From contig WELB01000309.1 of assembly GCA_009602725.1 (NCBI GenBank), forward strand, positions 35,899 through 72,126: a stretch of 36,228 nucleotides of DNA, written 5' to 3'. Below, piece by piece: positions 1 to 11,000 of the stretch; the stretch's first letter is position 1; each line of letters starts with the position of its first letter. Made by a program: the position numbers and the translations under genes. Below the pieces are notes generated by a model. That model was not told the DNA's origin, searched no databases, and saw only the letters and a program-made list of their open reading frames with translations. Source of the stretch: Spirogloea muscicola. Taxonomy: Eukaryota > Streptophyta > Zygnematophyceae > Spirogloeales > Spirogloeaceae.

Positions 1-105
1 GCCGCCGCCTCCGCCGCCGCCGCCGCGGGCGCGCTCTGAGCGGGCGTGCGCTCGGCGCCCTGCCCCTCTCTGACTGGCCGCCGAGGGAGCGGCGGAGCGG
101 CGTCC

Positions 106-1322
106 ATGGCGGCGGTGGCGACGGACGAGGCGGTGGACATCAAGTTCCGGCTGTACGACGGGACGGACATCGGGCCCACCAAGTTCGCGCCCGCCACCAC
201 CGTTCAGGCCCTCAAGGAGTCCATCATCTCCCAGTGGCCCTCAGGTCAGGCCCTTGCTGCGGCGGCACCCCCCGCCCCGCCGTCAGGGCCACCTCGTTGG
301 ACTCCTCCAGCCGCCGATGCTGCGCAACGAGCGTGCGGCGTGCCATGTGGCTTTGTTGGGTTGGCCCGAAGTGATAGCGGTGTCACCTCGGTTCCCCACT
401 GCACCGGCTTTGTTGGCTTTCATAGCGGGGTTTGCAATCGGCAGGTCCTGCAGAGCTTCCCCGTTAGCGTTCCGTGTCGCCAGGAGGCCCTAGGCAGAAG
501 CGGCCCCACTCCCACCATACTCGGTCGCTGCGGCATCCGCCGGCTTCGCTTGTGGTGTTGTAGCCTGTTGGGTTTTGTTGGCGACAGCATCAGCAGCATG
601 CAGTTATTCCATTTGGGCGGACTGCCTGAAGCCTTCTTGTCTTAATAGCAACTCAGAGTGATTGTTTATCATCATCATTCTGAGTTCTGCTGAAACTCCG
701 CTTTTGGCAAAGCTTGACAGACGGCCACTGTTCCTCACATGGGGTTGTACAGAGAAAGCGGGCGCACCAAAGTCAGTGAGCGACCTGAAGCTGATCAATG
801 CTGGCAAGATCCTGGAAAACACCAAGACACTGCAGGAGACGAGGATTCCTGCTGGCGAGTTCCCGGGCGTTGTACTTACCATGCACGTCGTTGTCCGGCC
901 GCCCTCAGCAGACAAAGTCCAGTGTGAGTGGCTTACTGGCTGCCTTCCTGCAATCACATGGCTTTCCATGTCTGGCACAGGCTTGATTGATCTTGCCAGC
1001 TAAGAACAGGCAGCCAAAAGTTTACTTGGTGTCATATCACATGAAGTTCCAGGTTCTCAAGGACCTGTTTCTCCACTCAGCCAGTCATGTGCTACATCAT
1101 ATTTCGGCAGGAAGAGTTGTGCTTGCGAATGTCCCCTTTACTGTCGGCGGCATGCCTGCTTCAGAGGAGTGCTCACAGCACAGGTCTAAAGCGTTGTCTG
1201 CACAGACCCCCGACACTGAGAGCCAGTTGTGTTGGATTGTGTTCTGTCCTTGAGGTGCTGCAGCTCAGCAGCAGGCGGATGCTCCAAAGACGAACAAGTG
1301 CGGGGGCTGCACAATTTTATGA
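106..1322 (+). CDS. MUB: Membrane-anchored ubiquitin-fold protein (MUB/UBL3 family)
   Basis: Three exons are inferred: 106-244, 753-923 and 1264-1322, giving 122 residues with phases that join cleanly. The start is the ATG at 106; the open frame upstream to 46 is judged to be leader. Exon 1 encodes the family-typical DIKFRLYDGTDIGP and ATTVQALKESIISQWP. Exon 2 encodes LINAGKILENTKTL and LTMHVVVRPP. The last exon is short and ends KCGGCTIL, a CaaX box whose final Leu favours geranylgeranylation; the extra Cys just upstream could be acylated. Family knowledge: MUBs are prenylated ubiquitin-fold proteins that sit at the plasma membrane and recruit certain E2 ubiquitin-conjugating enzymes. They lack the C-terminal Gly-Gly of ubiquitin, as here. 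The length is close to the usual 115-120 residues. The exon 3 acceptor is chosen by phase (CTGCAG before 1264) and could shift by a few codons. Confidence 0.92.
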
Positions 1323-1348
1323 AGGTGTTGGCCAATAGCTGCTCAATG

Positions 1349-1365
1349 CCACCACGCTGTGGTGG
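1349..1365. repeat. Perfect 7-bp stem hairpin
   Basis: CCACCAC at 1349-1355 pairs with GTGGTGG at 1359-1365 across a 3-base loop. It starts 27 bp after the MUB stop codon, so it could fold in the 3' UTR. Function unknown. Confidence 0.5.
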
Positions 1366-1423
1366 ACACCATGGCTGGCAAGCGCCGGCGTGGCCAACAG
1401 GCGATTGAGCATTGACAAGATAA

Positions 1424-1448
1424 GGCTCACTAGGCCGCTTAGTGAGCC
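1424..1448. repeat. Perfect 9-bp stem hairpin downstream of MUB
   Basis: GGCTCACTA at 1424-1432 pairs perfectly with TAGTGAGCC at 1440-1448 around a 7-base loop. It lies about 100 bp after the MUB stop, in the probable 3' UTR or just beyond it. No poly-T tract follows. Role unknown. Confidence 0.5.
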
Positions 1449-2403
1449 GGAAATCCTGTCCTTGAGCTCATGCTCATTAGACTTCTATACGGGTAGTGGC
1501 GCCACCTTCTCTCCTATGTGCCTATGCCAGAAGAATCTTTCTTAGCAGCCATGAGGTGCAATGCTGCCTTGGCGCTTTGCGATGACTCGACTGCGCTGCC
1601 TTCCCTCCTTGTCGACGTGGTGGTAGCTCTGGGTTTCAAAATGCCAGCCCTTGATGATCACAGCGACCGCGCTCTTCAAGCCTCGCAACACATAGTATTG
1701 GCCTTGGAGGGGGCCCCCTTTTACCTCGTGGAGGCCGTGAAAGGCACAGGGCTCCAGGCGTGGCCTGTGATAGCAGGACAGCACATAGATGACCCCATAG
1801 CACCATGCGTGATCCTCCCATTGACTGGGTTAGTGTCTGCACAAGCACATCAGATGTTCCTACTTTGCTAATCCAGCCAGTGCAAGCATTTCAATAGTAC
1901 AGGCTTGCAGTCCGCCCGCACACATTCACAATACAGGCCTCTGGGAGGTCTGGTCAGGAACACTTGCCATTGCTTTCTTTGGCGGTCATATTTGGGTTAG
2001 GCATTGCAATGGTCTGCGATATGCTAGAAGGATATTTCTTGACACATTAGTCAGTTCTTATGTGCGTGTGAAACCTCTGTACAGGGCAGGCATGCCTCAG
2101 GTGGGCAGGTAAACACAGAGAGGTGAGGACAACTATCTGCTTGACCCCCAAAGAAAGAGAGTAGAAATGGTGATGCGGTATTGAGCTATTCGAAGGGCTG
2201 TACCTTTTGCCATGTCGGATTGCTGGCATTGCTGTTGCGGTTGTAATTCCCGAATTGCTCAGTGGGCATGTTAACATGCTGCTCGGTGACCTAGAATTGG
2301 GTCGCTCTCTGCACCTTGCCTACAAGGGAGAAGTCAAAGTGGCAGCGTTCTTCTGCATTTGAAGTATATAACAATGATTAGCATCCACGAAGCAACTGAC
2401 TGC

Positions 2404-2505
2404 TTCTGGAGAGTTGGCAGTAATATAGGTACAAAGTGCATATACAGTCTTCTGATATTGTTATTTTCATCTGGAGAGCTGGCAATATCATAGGTACAAG
2501 CTGCA
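2404..2505. repeat. Imperfect tandem duplication, period about 65 bp
   Basis: The run TCTGGAGAGTTGGCAGTAAT at 2405 recurs with a few changes at 2470, and both copies continue into ATAGGTACAA(A/G). The two related segments are 2405-2440 and 2470-2505, separated by about 30 bp. No coding potential is seen. Confidence 0.6.
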
Positions 2506-4496
2506 ATCACCTTGGCCGTGCAGAACCACTTGGTCTGCTCTTGGGCTATCATAGTATCTGTGGTTGCTGCTAGAATGCAGATTGATGCTGGCAGCTTCCT
2601 TGTTGAGAGGATGCTGCACACGCCGCTAATAGCCGGATCAAGGCAACGCTGTGGCTGAGAAAGAGACGCTTGGCTGCCAAGATAAAGTCAGTTGTAACCA
2701 TGATCAGCCTAAAGAGAATACCTTAGTGCCCTTTGATACAGTGTAGTCTCTACACCAGCCTCCTGATGTATGACTCAGTAAGTGCAGGTCAGCTTGACCT
2801 GCTTTGGCTCATGCAGTGATTGGATTGTGGTATGCTCACAGCTGCTGAATGTGCAGCTGGAAGTCTAAGAATTCTAACATGCGCAGTGTGTACAAGCTCC
2901 TATGAGATGGAGAATGTACTCATTAAAGAGTCCTGCATATCCACTGGATGTGGTTAAAGCCAGCAGAGGTTGGGCACAGATATTAGTACTCGCTTCTAGC
3001 TTGGATAATAGGTCGTCTTTGCATAAGTCCTTCGGGACAGATGTCGTTGTCAAGGCATAAGGCTCTCATATCTGCCCCAGCTCTACGTTGCCACTTGTGT
3101 TGGGGCGAGCAAGCACAGTGCCTGTGTCTTGGCGGGGCAGAAGCCTCATGACTAGGTGCGATGGTCTCAGGTGCGACTTTGGAGAGCAAGTATCATAGGC
3201 GACTCCTCTTCAGCACAGCCATCTACCATAGAAGACTGGTAGTGGATGGCTATCTGACAAACCGAGTCTAAGGGAGCTGAAAGACGAATGAGTGGTATGC
3301 TCGTGCCGCCAAGAAAGTGACAAGTACATCAATGAGCTGGATGCTGGTCATCCGACCGAGTTTACTGCAGTTAGTAGCTCTACTCATGTGATTGAGAAGT
3401 CAGCTTCTGCTTGTCCTTGTCAAGATCCCTATTAGATGCTGTCACGCTCAATGAGTTACCTGCAAAGGAGCCCTGCACAGTAGATAGGCATCTGCTCACC
3501 AACCTACGGCTGAGCCAGATATGAAGTGCATTTCAACTTATTCTTAGTTTGAATGTAGTGCTGACAGCTCAGCTTCAGTCAAGGATGTAGCAAGCTGCTG
3601 CCAGTCTCCAGTCACTGCAGACGTTAAGCTGTTGGTGTAGTAGTACCCATGATCTGACGAGCATTCTTGATATACGTTCTGCGGTAGCAATTGCCAACAA
3701 ATCTTGCGAAGTAAGAAGAATAGCATATACACTTCTGAGGTGTTTTGGAAGAGAAAGACAGAACATAGTGTCAATGACGTGGTTGCACAGATGGCACATG
3801 CAGAGGCCAGCAAGAAGAATACAGTGTCAAGACTTAATTGGCTGGTATAGCCATGTGAGCCTGAGCTTGCCCGCTGGGCTGGCAATGGCCTGCGTATACA
3901 TAGTGACGGCTTACTGTTCAGCTGATGGGTATGGGCTTTCAAACTGATTTAATCACATACTCGCTGGCAGTCACTACTGCATGCAGTTATCCAGTGCAGT
4001 CGGGGGGCCAGCTTGGGGCAATCTAGCAGTCTGCAGGCATCAGTTGCATTTTATAGCATGCGCATTCCGCTAAATTTGCAACGATCCCAAACTTTGGATA
4101 CTCGTCAGCGTGCTGGGCGCGCTCAAAGTCAGGCCACTGGCTTCCGTGGCGGTGCTCCGGATCCCCAAGTTAGCCTGTCGGATCTGGTATGTGCTCAGTC
4201 GTGGGTACTGGAGTCCCCACCTTCAGCCTGATCTTGCACTCTTACTCGCCAACCGTAGCACAGGGCTTAGCTTTAAGTAGCCCCATCATCTCCTAGCTTT
4301 TGCCTGAACAGTGTGTTGGCGCACTTTGGCCTCCCTTCTGTTCTATGCGCACCACGCGCCGTTTCTCTGACGGAAGATTCTGAAGGGCTGCGTCGTCCTT
4401 ACCAGGAACCCAGTCTCCCTGACCTAGGCTGCTTAGCATGGGTTACTGAGTGCTTCGTAGCTGCTTAGTATCTTCTTCGCTTGTTTTCCTCAATGC

Positions 4497-4586
4497 TTCC
4501 CCTGGCCCCTTCTCGTCCTTCGTTCTTTGTTTTTTTGGGCTGGCTTTTCCAAGCCTCTATCCTCAATGGGCGAGCACCTTCTTCTT
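4497..4586 (+). repeat. Dispersed hairpin repeat, copy A
   Basis: The segment contains CCCTGGCCCCTTCTCGT, then GGGCTGGCTTTTCCAAGCC, then CTCAATGGGCGAGCACC and a CTTCTTCT end. The same order of blocks is found at 4684-4775 in this orientation and at 17658-17725 and 30698-30797 in the opposite orientation. In most copies the central block folds as GGCTGG/CCAGCC around CTTTT. I infer a short non-autonomous mobile or hairpin-bearing interspersed repeat; no family name can be given. Confidence 0.65.
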
Positions 4587-4683
4587 ACCGGGGCAGGCCC
4601 CGGTCGGTCGTCCGTAGGAGCGGCTGGGAACCCGACACGTGGCCACTTTGGTTTTGATCGCGAGGCAGGAGGAGCCCCTTCGC

Positions 4684-4775
4684 CTTAGCGCTTTCCCCTG
4701 GCACCCTTCTCGTACTTTGTTTATTATTTTCTGGGCTGGCTTTTCCAGCCCCTATCCTCGATTTGGCGAGCCCTC
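4684..4775 (+). repeat. Dispersed hairpin repeat, copy B
   Basis: It begins CTTAGCGCTTTCCCCTGGC, runs through CCCTTCTCGTACTTTG, contains the perfect hairpin GGGCTGGCTTTTCCAGCCC and ends CTATCCTCGATTTGGCGAG. Its reverse complement matches 30698-30797 nearly end to end. The following TCAATCTGGCCGCGCTT is shared with copy E near 30893. It lies about 300 bp upstream of the MER3 start, so it may sit in the promoter region. Confidence 0.65.
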
Positions 4776-5061
4776 TCTCAATCTGGCCGCGCTTCTTCTC
4801 TCTCCGCCCCGCCCCGAGCTGCCAGTCGACGTTGGCTCGAGCCCGCGACACCGGCCGCAGGCGAGCGGGCCCGCCTGCCAGCCGCTCCGCGCAAGCGCCC
4901 CGACGGGAGGGAGATACATGCCAAGGGTGGAGAGTCGCGCCTCGACTGCCGCGGCATTCGCAGCCCCGCGCATGGCTGCTTTGCAGGCTTGATTAGGCCG
5001 TAGGTCGGCCGCACGGCAGCGTGGACTTGGGACCGCCGCGCAGCGAAGAATACGGCTGCTG

Positions 5062-8000
5062 ATGTTCAAAAAGCGGCTGAAAGAGCCGCCAGGTGCATTG
5101 ATGGCGAGCGACGTCGAGCTGAGAGCGGTGGAGGAGCTCCCCCGCTGCTACCAGCCCCTGTTTACGTTCAGGTATGAACTTGGCTACACGACTCGTACGG
5201 GTGCACTTGGCAAGTGATGAGCACCAGCCTCGTTAGGCAGTGGTACTCAATACGGCTCCAGCCGAGCTGTATTGGTAGTCGTGTACGACTCTGTGGGTTT
5301 CCAAGTCGACAAGTGAAGCTCATTGCTGTACGATGACTAGAACATCATGGATGTGCCTTCAGATACTTCAATGCTGTACAGAGTGAGAGCTTTGGCTCAG
5401 TGCTTCAATCAGACCAGAACATTATTGTATCTTCTCCGACTGGCAGGCAAGGAGTAGAAGTCTGCCTGATCAAGATAATGTGTGTTGGTTGGCCACGTTG
5501 TTTGTATGTCTTATGGGTCGGCAATTGGTCTCTAATTGTACAAGGTTCAGTCAAGTCTGTGCGCCATCTCACGTCGCTTCGAGGACTGCAGTGGAAAGAC
5601 CGTCCTATTTGAGCTCGCCATATTTAGGCTTCTACGCGGACATGTCACATGTGATGAGGAGTTCCTGAGGTGCTCAGGACGCTTGAAAGCAGTGTATATT
5701 GCGCCACTGAAAGTAAGATCCTCGCATGACTTGCATAAATCTGAAGCATGCAGACTCAGAACTTCACACTTGCAGCTGAAAGTGTTTACTTGTCAAGACG
5801 ACTTGCAAAACCTGCAAGTGCTAGTGGCTGCAATCCGTACAGGCACTTGTACAAGAGCGGCAACAAGATTGGAGTAGTAGGTTTGGCAAGGTTCTTGGAT
5901 TGAGATGTCAGGAGCTCACCGGAGATAGTGATCAGACAACATTAGCAGAACTTCAAGATGCGGATATTATCTGCACAACGCCAGAGGTAATTAAAGCTCT
6001 CTCATGTTGCACACGCGCCTTGAAACACTTCCATACTCACCATAATTATGAGCATATGTCAGGCGACACACGTGCATGTCATGTCATATGTCAAATATCA
6101 CTTGTCATGCGTCATGCTTCATACTTCACATACCATATTTCACGCTTCATACATAAGTTCCATATGTCGTATTTCGAGTCATGCGTCATAATGCATATGT
6201 CTTGTGTTGTATATCACACGTCACGCACAAATGTTTCAAATGTGTATCGTAAGAGTGTCATACCTCATCTGAGAATGTCATAGCAGGGGTATTTCCTACT
6301 CAGTGCTCCTCGGACTTGGCTGTATCCTCCTTTGACTACCCTGAGTTAATGCTATAAGGTTCATCTGTGAATGCAGAAGTTTGATGCCATCAGCAGGAAG
6401 CACAGAGATCGCGGAGGCTTGGGCTTCTTTGCTGACATTGGCCTCCTCCTCATTGACGAAGTGCACCTCCTCAGCGAATCCCGTGGTGCAACACTTGAAG
6501 CTGTAGTCAGCCGCATAAAGATGTTGGCCAGATTCCCAGAGATGCGACAGACACAGATAGCTGCTGTGAGATTTATGGCAGTGTCAGCCACCATTCCCAA
6601 TATCGGAGACATAGGTCAGTAAGTCTGCATAACGCAAGCCAAGTCTCAGGAAGAACACAGCTGTGGCCACTCATCACTCAGTGTCAGTCAGAAGGATGAT
6701 GCAAATCTTGAAATTGCATGGACATGTGCCTCCAATGTGTTGTCCTCGCGCCTGCTGTACACATTCATTGCAACCTTTCATTTTCTGAGATTCCGCAGGG
6801 GAATGGCTCCAAGTTGATCATAGTGGCCTTTGCAAGTAGGTCAATCATGAGCTGAGGCACCAGATAACATGGTCCTTGCATGTGCATTTGCATCTCAAAC
6901 GTGGCAAGACAGATTTGCAGCCACTTCAGCAAATCCAGCCAGTGATGATGCAGTAGTGTCCCATGGACGCAGTCGAATTTGCTCCAACGTGATGCTCTGT
7001 CATATCGGCTGTGCAGCAGTCCACTATGTCTGAATACATCTTCATCACACACTTCTGAGTGCAGGTTTGGAGAGGAGACGAGGCCTGTCCAACTTGTCAC
7101 AAGAGTACTAGGTGCTTATAACACTTGTATCTTTCTTTATTGCATAGAAAGTCGTTCATTTCTTTCTATTCACCTCGATGAGCATTCCTCAATGAGCTTG
7201 TACGTAGCATCAGCTCTTTTCGCTCTGATCTGAGGCCTAGTAGCTTCTTACTAAATACAGGCTATTCCGCTGCTCGAAATGACTTCTTCTTTGAGAAGGT
7301 ATATTGGCACCATCATTAGCAGAGTCTGTAGCAATACAGTGACTACTACAAAAAAATTTGAGTCCTAGGGCCGTTGCCCTGCTTTGATATTGCCCTAGAC
7401 ACAGCAAGATGGTTGAGTTTGTTGAGCTCTCGATCCTGGAGACCAGATATCGTAGATGAGTCGACTATATGCACTCTTGACACTCATCTTTCATGACCTT
7501 GCAGAAACTACAAAGTTTCCTTTTAGGTGAATTGACTCAGATAAGTTTCCCTAACATAGGGCTTTGGAAGGTTCAATTGTCTTCAACAAGAGTGCTATCT
7601 ATGAGTGTATGCTTGTTCAGTAATTGTCATGCTAGCTCCTAGACATCACACCTTTCTAGATATATGGACGTGTTCTCAAGAGACTGACCTGACAGAGGCA
7701 GATTTGTTTGTCGTGCTGTGCCTTAGACATCATTACGCAGCACAGTGCTGGCAAGCCATCTCTTGTCTTCTGCAGCACAAGGAAAGGAGCTCAGGATGCT
7801 GCACTGTACCTTGCCGAAGAAGTTTTGCGCCCAGGTTCACAAGTCAGCTTCATCAAGAGTCAGTACCATCATGAGTCACTTCAAGCAGCTGCCCTTGGCA
7901 CAAGTGACAAACAGATGCAGATATGCATAAGGTGTGGTGGTAAGCACCAGCTATCCAAAAGCCCTCCTCATTTGTCCTTTTTTCAACTGGTGAAGTTGCT

Positions 8001-11000
8001 ATTGCTTCATTGGAGCAATTAAAGGGTCCACTGTGGAAGCCCCTTAAGCAAAGTCAGTGCACGATCTGACATATGGAATATTATGAGACGTCGCTGTCCT
8101 AAGCTTCTCTCGTTTGTGAAAGGAAGTGGGCTTCCATAATGGGGGAATGGATCACAGGGATAGGCACCTGGTCGAGGGCCTCTTTCGAAATGCTGACCTC
8201 CAAGTCCTTTGTACTACAAACACCCTAGCTCACGGGGTGAATCTGCCAGCACATCTTGTCGTCATAAAGTCCACTCAGTACTAGTGAGCCTCTTACCTTT
8301 CGTGTCTGTCTTTAATGCATTGTACATAATTGGCTTTCATACATCCTCAAGGGAGGCACCTTCCTGCTATGTTGCATCCAACTATATTGGATCATCAGTA
8401 TGTTTTGTCGTGACAGTCGCTTCAAAATCTCATCCAACCTTTGAAGACTGCAGCAATAAGGAGAAGGGCGGCTATGTTGAGTATGGAAGGTCCATGCTGC
8501 TGCAGGTACTTGCGTTCTTCCACTGCTATCTTCAGCTGCCTGCAATACATGCCTCCAAACAAATTGATCCAACTTGCCTATGGCGCATCAGCCATGCCAT
8601 GTTCAATCTGCTTGTACTCACCAGACGTCACGATTCTTATGTTGCGCAATGGGCATCCAGATGGCGGGTCGGGCAGGGCGTCCCCAATTTGACGACTCTG
8701 GGTGTGTGGTCATAATGACTAGAAAAGACACAGTAAGTAAAGAGTGTAGAGCAATTTCACCTGCTTAGAGCCACACATGAATTCATGGGCAGGCCCCATC
8801 GCGGCCTAGCATTTCGACTTCCCGCATACAGGAACTCTATCTCAAACAGCATCGATGAACTGCCTTCCAGGTCCACCTTTACGAGCACCTTCTTAGTGGA
8901 AGCGAGCCTGTAGAATCGGAGTGAGCACGTTGAGGAGCCTTGAGACCATATTTTTTAGGCGGCAAGATGTGCATAGTGAGCTCTCCTCCAGATTATTGAA
9001 TTCGCGTAATTGGTGCCCTGCAGGCTTCTTGGGTGTATCACTGAGCACCTAAATGCTGAAATTGTCTTGCTGACAATTTCTGACGCAAGCTTGGCAATTG
9101 ACTGGCTGAAATCCTCATATCTATATGTCAGGGTGAAGAAGGTATGCACAGATGTACTCCTTGCCATGCTACAATTGATGTGATGCAGAGCTGGTCTATA
9201 ATTGCACGCAGCATCAATGTCGTAAACATGTCCGACTGTTGCAGATCCTTGACCTGACACGTCCTGCAAATCACTCTGTGACTGCATCTTCTAATAGTTG
9301 ATGGCCTTGGGTCATGCATAAACCTTGAGCTGTTATAAGCTGAGGTCAAATTACTTGCTCTGTGCAGAATCCTCAGCACTACAAGATCAAGTCCAACCTT
9401 CCAGCAGAACAGCTGGAGAAGTGTCTGAAAGGCACGTCCTTTGAAGCAACGTATGCTATCCTGCATCAAGTTTTTTGGCACTGAAAGCTTCAGCCTGCCA
9501 TACCACGCTATGCTTTTTATATGCTCCCCTCACTCATTTGGCTGCAATGCAGACATCTGCTTAGACAACATCAAAGAACTTGGGAAGTATGGCCTCCTTG
9601 CGATTGATGACTACGGCTATACAATGCAGCCCTTAGGTTAGCTTGTCATTGCCTTCTATGCATTACAAGCTGTCAGTGTCTGAAAGCAGCACGAAGGAGG
9701 AAAGTCATGAAGGGCTGCAAAATTGTTTGCTGTGCAGAGCCTGGTAAACTCATGGCACGTTACTATCTCAAATTTGCTACAATGAAGTTGATCGTGAGCG
9801 CTCCCAAAGATAGCTCAATCGAAGATCTTCTTCAAGTTCTTGCGGCGGCTGAGGAGCTCTCATGTTGGTTCCTGCCAATCCACTCACACGTTCTCCATGG
9901 CTTCTGAGTGCGCTTACTATCTTGTGCATGTATTAAGCCTGCCGTCTGCTTGCTTCCAACACACAAACTGACATTTCGAGATCTAAATGCAGGGATCAGA
10001 TTGAGAAGGACTGAGAAAAAGGTGCTTAATGACGTCAACAACGAAGCTGGATCAAGAATAAAGTATCGTGTGTTGGCACCAAATGGAAAATTGAAGAAAA
10101 GGATACAGACCGCCAAAGATAAGATTTTTGTGTTAATTAATGATGTGCTCTCGGGAGAGCCTTCCAACCTGGATTTCACGATGACGCAGGTCTTCTGCCT
10201 CTGGAGAAAGTTATCTCCTTTACAGCATGACTTCATAGGTTCTACATCTCAAATAGAATGACTATTTGGGGTATGTCAGGCTGTCCACGATATAGTGAAG
10301 GCTTATCCATTGGGCTCTGCCACCTAACAGCAGAATCGCATGCATATGTGTTGGCTGCACTGCGAAGGATGTTGGCAGCATTTGCACGAATGGTGTTCGC
10401 ATTCTTCATTGCATGGCCGATTATTATCTCTTCAAGAAACTGTACAAGGAATCAATAAGTTCCCTGGTTCTGGCCAAGTCTTTGAAGCAGCGACTATGGG
10501 ACGACTCTCCTTACCAGCTGAAACAACTGAGTGGAGTTGGCATGGCGACTGCTAAGGTGATAGTATGGTTGCGACAATGCAGTCGCTAATTTTTCGACTT
10601 GGAGAAGTTGCAGCAACTTAAATGGGCATGTCCGCTTGATGATGCCTCTATCAAAGCAATTGCGCAATTGTGGAGCTATGTGCAGGCACTTCTGCAGGCA
10701 GGAATTAGTACCTTCTCCAAACTTCGAACTAGTGATCCACGAAAACTTGAATCGGCTACTGGTAGGAAATACCCATTTGGGGACCAGCTTAAGGACTCCC
10801 TGCACATGCTCCCTCCTGAGGTGCGGCTTGAGCTGTCAAATGAGAATCATAGTGGGAGGTGCAACTATGTGGTCATCTTGACAAGAACAGTGCCCGTGAT
10901 CACCCAAGGCAAGCGGCACATGGCAAATTTGGTAAGGACATACCTAGATGCTTTTGCTTGTCACCTTATGTCTTTGTCAGGCGACCTCATCAGCAGTAGC

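Larger units (their letters stand above)
1323..5061. other. Gene-poor interval between MUB and MER3
   Basis: This 3.7-kb stretch would hold the MUB 3' UTR, intergenic DNA and the MER3 promoter and leader. No open frame here has recognisable homology. Frames such as 1518-1871 (+), 1542-1784 (-), 2334-2621 (-) and 3544-3942 (-) are short and show no family motif. What can be seen are two perfect small hairpins (1349-1365, 1424-1448), a 65-bp-period tandem duplication (2404-2505) and two copies of a dispersed hairpin repeat (4497-4586, 4684-4775). Base composition turns clearly GC-rich from about 4780 to 5060, as expected just upstream of the MER3 start. A small or fast-evolving gene could be missed. 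Confidence 0.6.

Noticed and set aside
1542-1784. 80-codon minus-strand frame with some protein-like character
   Set aside because: No recognisable motif, no supporting neighbouring exon; could be part of an old transposon but nothing supports it.
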